Source: Pseudocercospora fijiensis CIRAD86
Lineage: Eukaryota > Ascomycota > Dothideomycetes > Mycosphaerellales > Mycosphaerellaceae
Assembly (NCBI RefSeq): GCF_000340215.1
Contig: NW_006921533.1
Span: forward strand, 5,234,979 to 5,298,978
Direction of reading: 5' to 3'
DNA: 64,000 nt
Both the position numbers and the translations under genes were made by a program. The notes under the pieces were generated by a model that was not told the DNA's origin, made no database searches, and saw nothing but the letters and a program-made list of their open reading frames with translations. This document shows, piece by piece, positions 11,563-22,372 of this stretch. The number at the start of each line of letters is the position of its first letter. Position 1 is the first letter of the stretch.

Positions 11563-13244
11563 TCACCGAGCCATTGCTGGCAAGACATCCTCGTTCAACG
11601 AATCCGCTTCGAAATCATCCTTGACCTTGACCTTGCGTGCTGGCCATAGCTTGCAAAGATCAATGCCGTCTCTTGGATACATAATCTCCAAGAGGCAATA
11701 GATCAAGTAGTCCACTACTACGACAATCACGAAGAGTTTTCCTGCCCATACACCGCAACCATAATACCGCTTCAGTCTGTCCATCAAAGCTGACGAGCCC
11801 TGCGGCGGCTGACCATAATGCATGTCTACGTCCTCATACTGCGAGTTATCAGGTGCAGAAGGCGTGCCGGTAACGATGTCGTAGACACGTTCTGTCCGTC
11901 GAGCAACGTCTGACCAAGAGTACATCTGCTTTACGAGATCATGAAACTTGTCTCGGCGGACGGTTCGATTTGTCAGGATTCCAACAGCTTCAGTGACGCC
12001 TCGCACAACGTCTTCCACTTCTGGGAGAACTAAGACGGTCATGTTGCCCGGTAAGACTTCTGGTACACCTCCAACCCTCGTGGCGACCACCATGAGACCG
12101 CAGCTAGCCGCTTCGACAAGGACGGTGCCGAAAGCTTCAGTGAGCGATGTTGAGAGCAGCAGATGACCTCGTATCATCACATCTCGGACTTCCTCATGTC
12201 GAATGCTACCTAGCAATATTACCCTGCTTTCACCGGATGGCGTATACACTAATTGCTGAGGAAGAGAGTCCAAGGTTTGTTCCAAATCGATGGCTTTCGG
12301 ACCACTTCCGGCGATGATGAAGCGTAGATTTTGGTGCTGTCGCAGCAGTAGCGGCAGCGCGGAGATGAGCAAGTCTGTGCCTTTGTTGTAAAATAGTCTA
12401 GATATTACGACAATCGTGATCGGGTCATCGGGACCAACAGGCTTCCTCGGATCTGGAGGAGGTGGTAGGATGGCATTTTTGTCGCTATGCAGATTTTCCT
12501 CATCTGGCGAGTAGGGCTTGAAGTCGCGGGGGACCACGGCATTCGGGATGACTGACACAGCGAGCGGGTTGAGTGAAGCTCTGAGGGTCGTGTTCTCCTT
12601 GCTGCAGATGCATTAGGAATGTGAACGCTTTTCTGCAACAGGGTAACATACCATGTGTGACTGACACAGATTGAATGACCAACATCGCTCAGGCTGAATT
12701 TGAGAAGCTTGTTGGCCATGATACTGGCAGCATCACTGAAGCCGAACAAACTGTGATCCGTGAAAACCGTGTGCAGACTCATGGTTCTCGCATGGAGCAT
12801 TCCTTCGTGGCATAGATTGCTCAGTGAACCATGTCCATGGACGATCTGAATCTGCTCTCGAATGAAGATTTGACGCAAGAGCGGAAACGACGAGAAGACT
12901 GTCGGGAATGTGGTTTGACGGAAGACAACCCAGTGTGGTAAATGATAGACCTTCAATCGATTGGTCAAGTATCTGATACCAGAGCGGCTGGGGTATGGTG
13001 CGCCATAAGCATGTGTGATTACAATGACTTTGTGGCCTCGATCGATCAGCTTCTACGATTACGGTCAATTCACATGCCAACTTGGTAGGGCATGCTTTTG
13101 TCACATACGCTGGAGAGCTGATAGATGTGGCTCTCAACGCCGCCGGGCTGAGGATAGAAGAAATCCGATACCATGCTAGGACGATCAGCCACGGTACTGT
13201 ACAGCTGGACTTGGGGAGAGCACTTACGCGATATTGTACGGCAT
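11563..13244 (-). CDS. GPI3: GPI3/PIG-A, GlcNAc transferase subunit of GPI-anchor synthesis
   Basis: Four exons, by inspection: 13,244-13,228, 13,175-13,109, 13,052-12,652 and 12,601-11,563, with GT-AG introns of 50-56 bp; the join gives 507 residues. The protein opens with [20 protein letters not shown], the family's N-terminal signature. It carries the PIG-A core ([18 protein letters not shown]) and the GT4 glycosyltransferase half with an EX7E motif (EAFGTVLVE), and has one hydrophobic segment near the C-terminus ([18 protein letters not shown]). GPI3 is the catalytic subunit that transfers GlcNAc from UDP-GlcNAc to phosphatidylinositol on the cytosolic face of the ER, the first step of GPI-anchor synthesis. 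Divergent from the DBP6-like gene. Confidence 0.96.
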
Positions 13245-13527
13245 CTTGTCGACGTTGCACGTCTCGGGGACGCGGAATATACCGAGTGTATGCTATTGGT
13301 ATTGCTTGGGCCACAGCTGATAGTCCTGCAGTCGCTGCATTGCTGGCAGAGGGTACAATGTTCCATATGTTGACGAGAGGAAGAGAGACAACAAGAATTG
13401 TACCTCTCCTTCCCGGGCTTGGCATCGGCGCAGCAGATCTTGCAATTCCAGCGATACCGCCGTCCGTAGTGCGAGCTCCCACATGAATTCTTTCTGCGAC
13501 AAGCAGGGCACTTTGGCATCGCGCGCA
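13245..13527. promoter_or_regulatory. Shared divergent promoter, GPI3 and DBP6-like
   Basis: The two start codons, at 13,244 (-) and 13,528 (+), lie 283 bp apart and point away from each other, so this interval must hold both promoters and both 5' leaders. No TATA box stands out. Confidence 0.6.
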
Positions 13528-16239
13528 ATGTCAACCCTCTACAAGCGATATATACCGCCTCAGCAGGCCCTCGCCCCTCAGAAAGCTCCGATCAAGCAAT
13601 CGACGCCAAAGCAGCCCGAGACACCAGAGCCAGAGAAAAAGCGCAAGCGAGAGCGGGAGAGATCGCACGATGAAATCGAAGAGCGCAAGGCGAAGAAGCT
13701 CAGGAAGAAAGGAATTGACCGTGCCCCTGCGCCCAATTTGACGACACCACAGCCTGCTGAGCCAATTGAAGCGGTAGTCAGAGAGGAACCGATCGCTCCT
13801 CTGACCACTGTGACCGCTTCAGCGCCTGCAACTGCAACGGGCGACTTCTCTCACATAAAGAACGCCAAGAAGCGTCACAAGCTTGAAAAGGAGGCGCGGA
13901 AGGCACGCAAGGCCGCAGAGAAGGAGCTGGGAACTGGAGGGGGCGTGAGCGAGGAAGCTGAAGCTGAAGTGCCGCAAACCATCGCGTCAGAACCTCGTCC
14001 AGAGGCTGTCACATCATCAACGAATGAACATGTTCCAAATGAGGATGGTTCATGTCAACAAGCACAGCTTAAGAAGAGGCGACACAAGCTTGAAAGCGTC
14101 CTAGTGGACGCACAAGCTGAGCCAGGTGCTGGCGAGCATGACAACACATCCAGTGACAACGATGAAACGAGCGTGAGGAAGCATAGCGGCATTCTGGGCA
14201 AGTTCCAGAAATCTGTCAGGCGCGCACAGGAGGACGACGATAAGGAACCAGATGCGAACGATACGTCAGGTCCTGTGCCGACAGTGGTTTCCCAGCTTTC
14301 GCTTCCAGAACCAGACATTGACCACGCGCATGTCGCGCAATCCGAGGCTTCAATCCTACCATCTTGGCTGTCGAAACCGACTGTCGTCTCTTCAGAAAGT
14401 AAAGCTACATTCAGCGAACTCGACTTAGAGCCTTCAACGGTGAAGCTCATGGCCGGACTCGGCTTTCAAGATGCTCTGCCTGTACAACAAGCTCTCATAC
14501 CACTGTTACTGCCTCCGGGAGAAGCAGGATCTTCGTTCTTGCCAGGATGTGAAGAGCGATTGCCTGACATTGCAGTAAGTGCGCCCACAGGAAGCGGCAA
14601 AACCATCTCGTATCTCCTACCAATAATTCAAGCTCTTCGAAAGAGCCCAGGTCGAGGTAGGCTCAGAGCTCTCATTGTTGTACCCACTCGAGAATTGGCT
14701 CTTCAAGTAGATGCAGTGGCGAAGGCGCTGAGCTCGGGGAGCGAGATCAAGACGGAGCATATACCTGGAAATCGTACGCTCAAGGAGGAGCAGCAAAAGC
14801 TTATAAATCGTGGCCGAAAATACAACCCACAGGAGTGCCAAAAGAGGCTTGGCATTGCTAAACTGCGCATTGACGGGCTTGATCAGGGCTCAGGAGACGC
14901 AAGAGACGACACGCGAATAGACGATACTGTTGCCGATACCATCGCCGGCTTCGTCAACCACATTCCCACGTATGAGTCTGCAGTCGATCTCCTGGTCGCA
15001 ACACCAGGAAGGCTTATGGAGCACATCAACAGCACTAGCGGCTTCGCCCTCACTCACGTGCAATGGTTGGTGATCGACGAGGCAGACAAGCTTCTTGACA
15101 ACCAACAGGAGAAGGTGCTAAGCGAGCTTAACACGGAATTGACGCGCCCAAGATTTGATGACGAGCAAGATGCACGAGAGCGCTACCTTCGAGCAAATGA
15201 TCTTTGGGATGAGAGACGGGAGAGGCGCCTTCGAAAGGTAGTTCTCTCGGCGACAATGACTAGGGATATTTCGAAACTCAGCTCGCTACGCTTGAGAAGA
15301 CCCAGGCTTGTGGTTGTGCGTGGTACCGAAGCTGAGGAAGAAATGATAGCTTCTGACGCCAGAGACGACGCAGGAGGAGAGGCTGGCAGCGTAAGGCAGC
15401 ACGCTGATGGCTTTGAGCTTCCGACTACACTTGTCGAGTATTCTGTTCCCGTCGGCGATGGCTCTGAGAAACCGCTTATCGTCATAGAGCTACTGCGATC
15501 AAGAGTTTTGAACGAAGTCGAGATCTCTGCACACACGCCAAACGACAATACCGACTCCGACTCTGAAAGTGACGACGGTGAAGATGATTCCAGCATATCT
15601 TCGATGAGCAGCGATTCATCCAGTGATGACAGCGACAGCGACAGCGACACCAGTGACGGCAGAGATCCTGATTTAGCTAGCAAACCCCTCAAGTCAGTCA
15701 CACAGAAGCCTTCTCAGACCGTCCAGAGGCCTAAGCCCACTGAGAGGTTCACCGCACCGACTGTGCTCATCTTCACCTCTAGCAATGAATCTGCCCACCG
15801 TTTGGCCCACCTGTTCAAGGCATTGAAGCCTGCTTGGTCGAAGTACGTTACGACACTCGTCAAGTCAAGCAGACCAAATTTGCTCTCCAAACCGCACGAG
15901 CCGGCAATAGTGGTCTCAACAGACCGTGCCTCGCGTGGTCTCGATTCAGTAAAGGGAAGGCCAATCACCCACGTCATCCAATACGACATTCCTCGCTCGC
16001 TCATAGCGTACATTCATCGTGTCGGACGCACGGCTAGAGCTGGAAGACCGGGTGCTGCGTGGACTCTATTCACTCATCGTGAAGGCAAATGGTTTACTCA
16101 AGAAATCACACAAGCTGTCAATGTAAAGAGAACCCAACCGGTGGAGCGAGTCAAAATTTTCAATGAGGACCGGGATCTGAGAGCACGATACGAGGGAGTG
16201 CTTGGTGAGATGCGAGAAGAAGTGCAGGCGGGCAAGTAG
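13528..16239 (+). CDS. DBP6: DEAD-box RNA helicase, DBP6/DDX51 type
   Basis: A single exon giving about 903 residues from the ATG at 13,528 ([13 protein letters not shown]). An in-frame ATG 45 bp upstream at 13,483 is possible but gives an atypical N-terminus. The first 300 residues are Lys/Arg/Glu-rich and disordered. The helicase core has motif [10 protein letters not shown] (about 351), PTRELA (about 386), TPGRL (about 492), DEAD in VIDEADKLL (about 517), SAT (about 574), [10 protein letters not shown] (about 797) and [10 protein letters not shown] (about 830). A long acidic Ser/Asp insert near residues 670-715 lies between the two RecA lobes. Dbp6 acts in the nucleolus in early 60S ribosome assembly. 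Length and N-terminal extension fit that subfamily. Confidence 0.94.
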   Translation: MSTLYKRYIPPQQALAPQKAPIKQSTPKQPETPEPEKKRKRERERSHDEIEERKAKKLRKKGIDRAPAPNLTTPQPAEPIEAVVREEPIAPLTTVTASAPATATGDFSHIKNAKKRHKLEKEARKARKAAEKELGTGGGVSEEAEAEVPQTIASEPRPEAVTSSTNEHVPNEDGSCQQAQLKKRRHKLESVLVDAQAEPGAGEHDNTSSDNDETSVRKHSGILGKFQKSVRRAQEDDDKEPDANDTSGPVPTVVSQLSLPEPDIDHAHVAQSEASILPSWLSKPTVVSSESKATFSELDLEPSTVKLMAGLGFQDALPVQQALIPLLLPPGEAGSSFLPGCEERLPDIAVSAPTGSGKTISYLLPIIQALRKSPGRGRLRALIVVPTRELALQVDAVAKALSSGSEIKTEHIPGNRTLKEEQQKLINRGRKYNPQECQKRLGIAKLRIDGLDQGSGDARDDTRIDDTVADTIAGFVNHIPTYESAVDLLVATPGRLMEHINSTSGFALTHVQWLVIDEADKLLDNQQEKVLSELNTELTRPRFDDEQDARERYLRANDLWDERRERRLRKVVLSATMTRDISKLSSLRLRRPRLVVVRGTEAEEEMIASDARDDAGGEAGSVRQHADGFELPTTLVEYSVPVGDGSEKPLIVIELLRSRVLNEVEISAHTPNDNTDSDSESDDGEDDSSISSMSSDSSSDDSDSDSDTSDGRDPDLASKPLKSVTQKPSQTVQRPKPTERFTAPTVLIFTSSNESAHRLAHLFKALKPAWSKYVTTLVKSSRPNLLSKPHEPAIVVSTDRASRGLDSVKGRPITHVIQYDIPRSLIAYIHRVGRTARAGRPGAAWTLFTHREGKWFTQEITQAVNVKRTQPVERVKIFNEDRDLRARYEGVLGEMREEVQAGK

Positions 16240-17275
16240 GCAATTTAAGAGCTGGCAATTGCTCTCCTATCTACTTCTCCTTTGGTCCATGGAAGGGTAC
16301 ATTTGGACATGGAGCCTCCGATGGATATCATCACATCCCGTTGACGAATTTGTATCTCTGGTCGTCACGTCGCACCTCTGAGCATGCTTCTTCTTCTTCT
16401 TCGAAGTTTTTCTCATCCCAGTCGGGAATATGATGTGTTTCTATCTCAAGCGGAAAGATCCCATCCGTCGACGCTTTGTTCAATATCCAAACAGTATGCG
16501 TTCTGGTGCGCGACGCGAAGACTAGCAATGTTCTCAGGCCAACATCTCGATATTGCTGACGATATGAAAGCCCAGACATTACATAGACAAAAGCATAACA
16601 TCATCTTTCGCGTTGACATCTGTGAAGGTCTTGTGCCATTTCGATGAATTCGATCTTGATTCTGCTCTACGAAAAAATATAACCCCGAGAAAGAAAGCTA
16701 GCCGCTTCTTTTGAGTTGATCTGTGATGATGCCCGCGAGACGGCTGCCGATTCAGAGGATTTCATGCATCTGGTTGGATTGAGAGGAGTCTGGTCTAGAC
16801 ACTGCAGAAATTCTGGCATGCGGGACGGTGGAAAGAGATGCAGGACTTCGTTTCGAAAGCTTTTCAGCATGCTATTGGAGGACGAACATGTTCATGCTAA
16901 CAGGATGTAGAAGGATGTCGAGGACATTTCCTCTTCCGAAACGGTCTACGGGAGGAATTCTTGGCAGTCTTTACTTATGATAAATATCTATAGAGCAAGG
17001 GCAAGGTGTGCCGCGGTTCAAAATGGTTGAAGATGGAATGGAGGTGAAACGGGATATGGTTCTACTGATGGGTCGGACCTTTAACCCTGCGGTTGAATCC
17101 TTGATGACTGGAAATGGATCTTGGAAAGAGATCTGAGGTTTCTCGCGGGAACTAGAAAGAAATAATAAGAAATTGCTGAAATGATCACCGCGCTCTGCAT
17201 ACATATCAGATTCGCCTGCGTCTGCTGCCTCAAGCCCACCACCCTAACGCGAAAGCACACAAGATGGCCAATTTT
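16240..17275. other. Intergenic, at most one weak small ORF
   Basis: The 3' flanks of two convergent genes. An 82-codon minus-strand frame (16,331-16,579; MSGLSYRQQYRDVGLRTLLV, with an E-rich tail) starts with ATG but has no recognisable domain and no neighbour that supports it. Confidence 0.35.
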
Positions 17276-18415
17276 TTATTGACCGCTAGGAGGAGTATTG
17301 CCGATCTTGAGATACATGCATACCTGTGGCTGTCCACGTCCGCATCTGAAACCCGTAATACTCGTAATCACTTTAACTCCCATCGTCGCTTTATGCTGTC
17401 CGAGCAACCACGCAACGCCACGTGCATTCGGAGATGTCAACAAAACAGCCATTTTGGGATCTTCCATGTGAACAGTCCATCCGGGCCACTGTGAAACAAA
17501 AAAAAAGAAAAAGTCAGCAGAGAGTCACAGTTGGGTCCAAATTCTAGAGAAAGAAATTCTTACGGTTGGAAGATCCGCCAGATCACGGATTTCGAAGACC
17601 ATTCGCATGATTCTCCTCGTTTCTTCATTGATGATCTCATGGCGAAAGACGTGTTGGAGATTACTCATGAAGTCGGGACGCAGACCTTTGTGCTGTGCGT
17701 ACAACGCCAATCCAAGACCGAATCCATCGGACCAGTTTCTCAGCTTCGTGATCTGGTTTTGAGGAATGTGCTCCTCGGGGAGTCTCCATCTATTGCCGTA
17801 CTCTGGTGACGAGTTGACATCGGCCAGAATGACGCTGAAGTCGTCGCTAATCCAGTTGTCGTACTTGGCGCTTGTCTCCGGATAGACGACGCCATCGTGT
17901 TCGGTTTCCGTTTCATGGTCGAGGACGATGTTGAACATTTTCCGTTGGTTGATGTTTATGTCTTCGAGGATTTCGTTCATGTCGGTGAGTTCGAATCCGT
18001 CATCAGCGGTGCTGAATTCCCAGCCCCAGTCTGCGAGTGAGCCTGGGTTTGTCCATGAAGTGGCCCAGTGGTATTCCATCTCACCGGTGGCTTCATTTCG
18101 ACTCTGGGACGCATCGCTTAGCATGCACATCAGCTGACTGCCTTTGACATATAGTCTCTCGCAGTATCCGAGCTTGTCGGGCTCGACCTGACTGTTCTTG
18201 ACGATGTTTTCCCAATCGCAGTGATCGACTTGTCGTCCGAGGAGGGGCGCAGGGTGGTGATGTAGACTCTCATTGCGTCGAGTCGGAAGGTTGAGGTCGA
18301 CCTTGCTGGTTGTGCTGTCGTCTGGGAACAGGCGCAATCCACTCAGTGTGGCGGCCAGCAAGATCGAAATAAGAAGGGCGACGCCCATGCGCCGATGGTA
18401 TCGCGTGGCATTCAT
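17276..18415 (-). CDS. Unknown membrane-anchored Cys-rich family, copy A
   Basis: Two exons, 18,415-17,564 and 17,488-17,276, with a 75-bp intron (GTAAGA...TTTCACAG). The ATG at 18,415 (MNATRYHRRMGVALLISILL) is preferred over an in-frame ATG at 18,559 because it puts the hydrophobic anchor at the N-terminus as in copies B-D; this start gives 354 residues. The exposed part has HCDWENIV, a second Cys in GYCERLYVKG, CML, YPETSAKY, LRNWSDGF, then after the intron WPGW, GVAWLLGQHKATMGVKVITS and a final Cys pair. A single N-terminal anchor plus conserved cysteines suggests a secreted or type II membrane protein. I do not recognise the family and infer no activity. Confidence 0.82.
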
Positions 18416-18540
18416 GATCCAAGATGTGGGTATTGTGTAGTACCAGATCCAAGATATGTGTATTGGCAGACACTGGAAGAGTAATAAGACGGCGAGACTG
18501 TTGAGTATAATTGAAGGTAGCATTTGAACACAAACAAAGC

Positions 18541-18620
18541 AAGTGAACGCCAATAGCATGTGAACGCTAATAGCATGTGAACGCTAATGGCATGTGAGGG
18601 CCAATATCATGTGAACGCCA
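18541..18620. repeat. 17-bp tandem repeat upstream of copy A
   Basis: About four to five imperfect copies of a unit close to TAGCATGTGAACGCTAA, roughly 125-205 bp upstream of the chosen start of copy A. Two neighbouring copies are identical and the outer ones diverge. It could bind a regulator in multiple copies, or be a neutral minisatellite. Confidence 0.75.
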
Positions 18621-18672
18621 GAAAGTGAAGCCAGCGACTAACCCATGTTCAGCCCTTATTCCTTCCTCAAAA

Positions 18673-19837
18673 TCAAGCACCAAGACCCGTGCCATCTTGT
18701 AAGTGAAAGTATATACACCAGTAAGGATCGTCCAAGTACCCAGGACAATTGAACACAGACATCTACAAAAGCGTTAGCGATGACTTCTTCGATAACCCGA
18801 TCCCGGAACTTACATAATCGATATACTTATTTCCAAATTGAAGCTTATGCTGCCCGAGAAGCCAAGCAACACCTTTGCCATTCGGACTTCCCAAAGCCGC
18901 TTTGGTCTCGGGCTGATCGATCGTGAACTCGAAGCCTGGGAACTGAAGTGATGGAGAAACGTGTCAGCATGACGGCAGGAAACGAGTGAGATAGATAGAT
19001 ACCTACAACATCAGTGGTCTCGGTGCTCTCCTTCCCGATAATGTTCTTCAAGATTTCAATCGTCTCCTGATTGACAACCGTATGCTGAACGACATGTCGA
19101 AGATTCTTCAACTCCTCCAACTTCCCAATGGACTTGGCATACTTCTTTATATCGAGGAAGACCACATCCGACCATTGCTGCAGTGGTGGAAGGGGAAGGA
19201 TGGGCGGTAGGGGTGGATCCTTGTTCGCTCTCTCGCTGTTGATACCCTTGGGGCTAATGTTGAAAGCCGCCAGGAGGACGCCTTGCTTGATGTTGAAGTG
19301 ATTGGAATATCGTGCGAGAGTCTTGGGATAGACTTCCCCAGTGTTCGGATCGCGGCTATCTGAGGAGTGGTATTGGAATAGATTCACCCAATCCTCTGGT
19401 TCTGTTGAGATATCCAGGTCTGCGAAGAACTTGTCGAGGCCCATGTCCGTTACGTCGTATGGCTCGTATTCAGGTTCGTCGGAAGGATCATCCCAGCCGT
19501 TGTCTTTGATCTTGTCTTCATCTGTCCACTTTGATGCCCATTGTTCTGCATCGGCGCCGGTGAGCATGCAATTAAGATTTGTGCCGGTATTGAGAGGTAG
19601 CTCGCAGGTCTTGTCCAACTGATCAAAAGGCTTGACTTTGATAGCTTCTGCGGCCGCCTTCCAGTCGCACGGCTGCCAGCGCTTGGCAATGTTTCGCCTG
19701 GCGGGAGTATGGTGTCGCGCATGTGTGCCTTGATATAGGACGTGAGGAAAGATGCTAGAAGATGTGAGGAAAATCAGGGATAGCAACATTGCACCACAGG
19801 CAGTGCTCGCATGAAGCAGTTTGTGGTCCATGGTCAT
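18673..19837 (-). CDS. Unknown membrane-anchored Cys-rich family, copy B
   Basis: Three exons: 19,837-19,007, 18,942-18,814 and 18,762-18,673, with introns of 64 and 51 bp; 349 residues. Starts MTMDHKLLHAS, followed by a hydrophobic anchor (GAMLLSLIFLTSSSIF). Shared features are QPCDWKAA, a Cys before LNTGTNLNCML, YPKTLARYSN, LLAAFNISPKG, LQQWSDVVF, NLRHVVQHTVVNQETIEIL, then FPGFEF, GKGVAWLLGQHKLQFGNK, and in exon 3 VFNCPGY with WCIYFHLQD. The first intron is at the same place and phase as in copies A, C and D, which shows common descent despite low sequence identity. It lies in tandem with copy A on the same strand. Function unknown. Confidence 0.85.
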
Positions 19838-20152
19838 TGATCCTTCTTTCGCAATTCTGGCATGTGCTGTGTGCTGGAAGATTGCTTCTGCTCTTGGTGC
19901 TGTCGGTTTGCTTCGGCCGACGTCTGCGAGGAATAGCCGGTCACTTAATGCGCGTATGATATTGTGTTGGTCTGCAAAGCATTTAGCAAGTTCAGTCGCA
20001 CTTTCCTTGTCTGTAGACTCAATGAAGAGATGAAAGTGAGCTCTGAGGCAGTGATTTGGCTATCAGATCTATCGCACGGACGCTGTGTCTAACATCATAA
20101 TCAGTATACGTCTCAACATGACTGCGACACACTTTCAAGGCGCTCACTCACC
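19838..20152. other. Intergenic between copy B and the acyl-CoA ligase
   Basis: About 315 bp holding the upstream region of copy B and the 3' flank of the ligase gene, both on the minus strand. Nothing specific is visible. Confidence 0.4.
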
Positions 20153-21934
20153 TTACAATTTCGCCCCTTGGCTCTTGATCTCCCGCTTTGCTCGTTCCCT
20201 CAGCTCTCTCCGCAAGAACTTACCAACAGCATTCTTGGGAATCTCATCTACAAACACGACTCCCCCTCTCAATTGCTTGTATGGCGCCAGCCTCTGCTTC
20301 ACGAATTCCTTCACTTCGTCCTCACTTGCCTTCTCACCTTCCACGAGCGTCACATATGCCCTTGGCCAATCCGTTCCCGGATCATTGGGAGCCGGAACGC
20401 CAACGACAGCCGCTTCTCGAATTTTCGGGTGCGTGAACAAGAGATTCTCAATCTCGGCAGGCGCAACTTGCAAGCCCTTATACTTCAGCAATTCCTTCTT
20501 TCGGTCTACCACGTAGAACTTTCCATTCCGGAACACAGCGATATCGCCTGTGCAGAACCATCCCTCATGAAAGGCTTCGGCAGTGGCCTTTGGGTTATCA
20601 AAGTATCCGCGAGTCACCAGTGGACTTCGAACGAGAAGTTCGCCTTCCTGACCCGGTTCGACGTCCCGGAAATCGTCATCAACCATGCGCAGTTCGACGG
20701 TTGGGACAATGGATCCAATGCAGCCTGTGTCGTCAACTTCGCCCTTAGGTTGAACTGTGACTGCTCCTGTCGTTTCCGAAAGACCCCATGTCTGCCCAAC
20801 AAATATCGACTTGCCATCACCAATCCGAGCGTTACTGGCCTTTTGCAGCTCCGCGTCCATTGGGGCGGAACCCGTGTTCGCACCTTCTAGACTACCCAAA
20901 TGCTCGGGCCCAATTTCTGGGCTTTTGCTGATCCGCAGCCAAATTGATGGAACGGTATAGAGCACTGTGATCGTGTATCGCTTCAAATTCCTCAACAAGT
21001 CGTCCCACCGGTACTTCCCCATCCATACTACTTCGCAGCCGGAGTAAATTGGGCCAATCAAATATCCATGAAGACCTGCAATGTGAGATATGGGGAGGTG
21101 CGCAAGCGTGCGATACTCCTTCGGTTCCGGTGGTCTGCCCGCTTCAGTCTCACGAACCGCCCATTGCCGGCCTGACAGTGCTATCAGATATGTTTCGGCC
21201 ACCAAGTTGGTGTGGCTAAGCATGACGCCCTTGGGCAGACCTGTTGTGCCCGAGGACCATAGGATAACAACGAGGCTTTCCTTCAGCACGGCTGGGTCAT
21301 AGATCTGCCGCCATTTCAGCTTAGACTTGGAGATGGCGCTGACTTGTCCCTCCAGGGATTCCAGCTTCCATGCTCCTTTGCCCGAGTTCAGGACCAGAAC
21401 GTTTCTCAGCGAGATTCCACATTCTTTGGCAGCTGCCGTTGCGACATCCTTGTGCTCAGCTCCGCATATAATGTGGTTGGACTTGCCGATCTTGACTTGA
21501 CGGGCCAGCTCTGCCACAGTGGAACTTGGGCTTGCAGCAGAGTACACACCTCCTGCGGCAATGATGCCAAATAGGAGGGCTGGAGCCAATATCTGGCCAT
21601 ATGAGATGACGGTAATTGTGTCCTTATTGGGGCCGCTACGTCCGATGCCGAATCGGTGCCGCAATCCGTGTGCGATGTTCTGGAGGAGTTTACAAAGCTC
21701 AGCCTTGGAGAGCTTGTTCTCTGGGTCATCCGCCTCGACGTGAAGAATGGTATCGTCTTGTGCAAGGCTGTGCTCAGATTCTAAAGAAGGGATTTAGTGC
21801 AAAGCCTGAGCTCACATGTATGGATTCGCACCGAAAAGCAGGGTCAGCAAATCCATCGATGGGATGTCAACGTGCCGCTGCGATGGATGATGATAGATGC
21901 GTTGGCCGCCTTCCATGGTGATGGCGGCGGTCAT
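20153..21934 (-). CDS. Acyl-CoA/4-coumarate-CoA ligase-like enzyme, likely peroxisomal
   Basis: Two exons, 21,934-21,832 and 21,780-20,153, with a 51-bp intron whose donor is GTGCGA; 576 residues. The upstream exon was chosen because the large frame has no ATG of its own near its 5' end, and the join (LLTLLF then ESEHSLAQDD) restores the family N-terminus. Adenylate-forming signatures are SSGTTGLPKG (about 212), GWFCTGD (about 448), DRKKELLKYKG (about 462) and the catalytic-lysine region PKNAVGKFLRREL near the C-terminus. The last residues, GAKL, are a variant PTS1 peroxisomal targeting signal. Members of this group activate fatty or aromatic acids to CoA thioesters through an acyl-AMP intermediate; the substrate cannot be read from sequence. 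Confidence 0.93.
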
Positions 21935-22372
21935 CTTGGAATGCGGTATGCGCGAATTACAGCGACACAATAGGAGAAGAGAAGAGGTGAAATGTTAACA
22001 TCGCTCACCAGCATGCTCGCCTGATTGTATGTGAAGACCTCGGAAAGCACGCCCCGCTTGTGGGGTTGAGGTTCGGCTGGGCTGCGATAAACTTGCCATA
22101 GCAGGCATCCCGCTGCCAGTGGGGTGTACAGCACAGCACAGCACAGCATGCCAGCGAGCATTCTGGTACTGAGCACTTGACAATCCAGCATCGAGTCGTA
22201 GAGAACTCGGTGATACTGCGCCATATGCGGCTGGGCGAGTGATCTCGATTCATGGGAGCGCACGATGCACTGGCTCTATGCGCCTCTGGAGCGGAGAACG
22301 CTTAGCAGAATCCCTGGAAGCTCATCAACCAGGAATGTCGGGCTTTCGGGGCAATCACGCCGGGGAGTTGGC
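21935..22372. other. Intergenic between ligase and DEAH helicase
   Basis: About 440 bp upstream of the ligase and downstream of the helicase, both on the minus strand. A short CAGCA repeat lies near 22,128-22,148. No gene is supported. Confidence 0.4.

Noticed and set aside
16331..16579. 82-codon minus-strand ORF as a gene
   Set aside because: An ATG and a stop exist, but nothing else supports it, so it is only mentioned in the intergenic entry.
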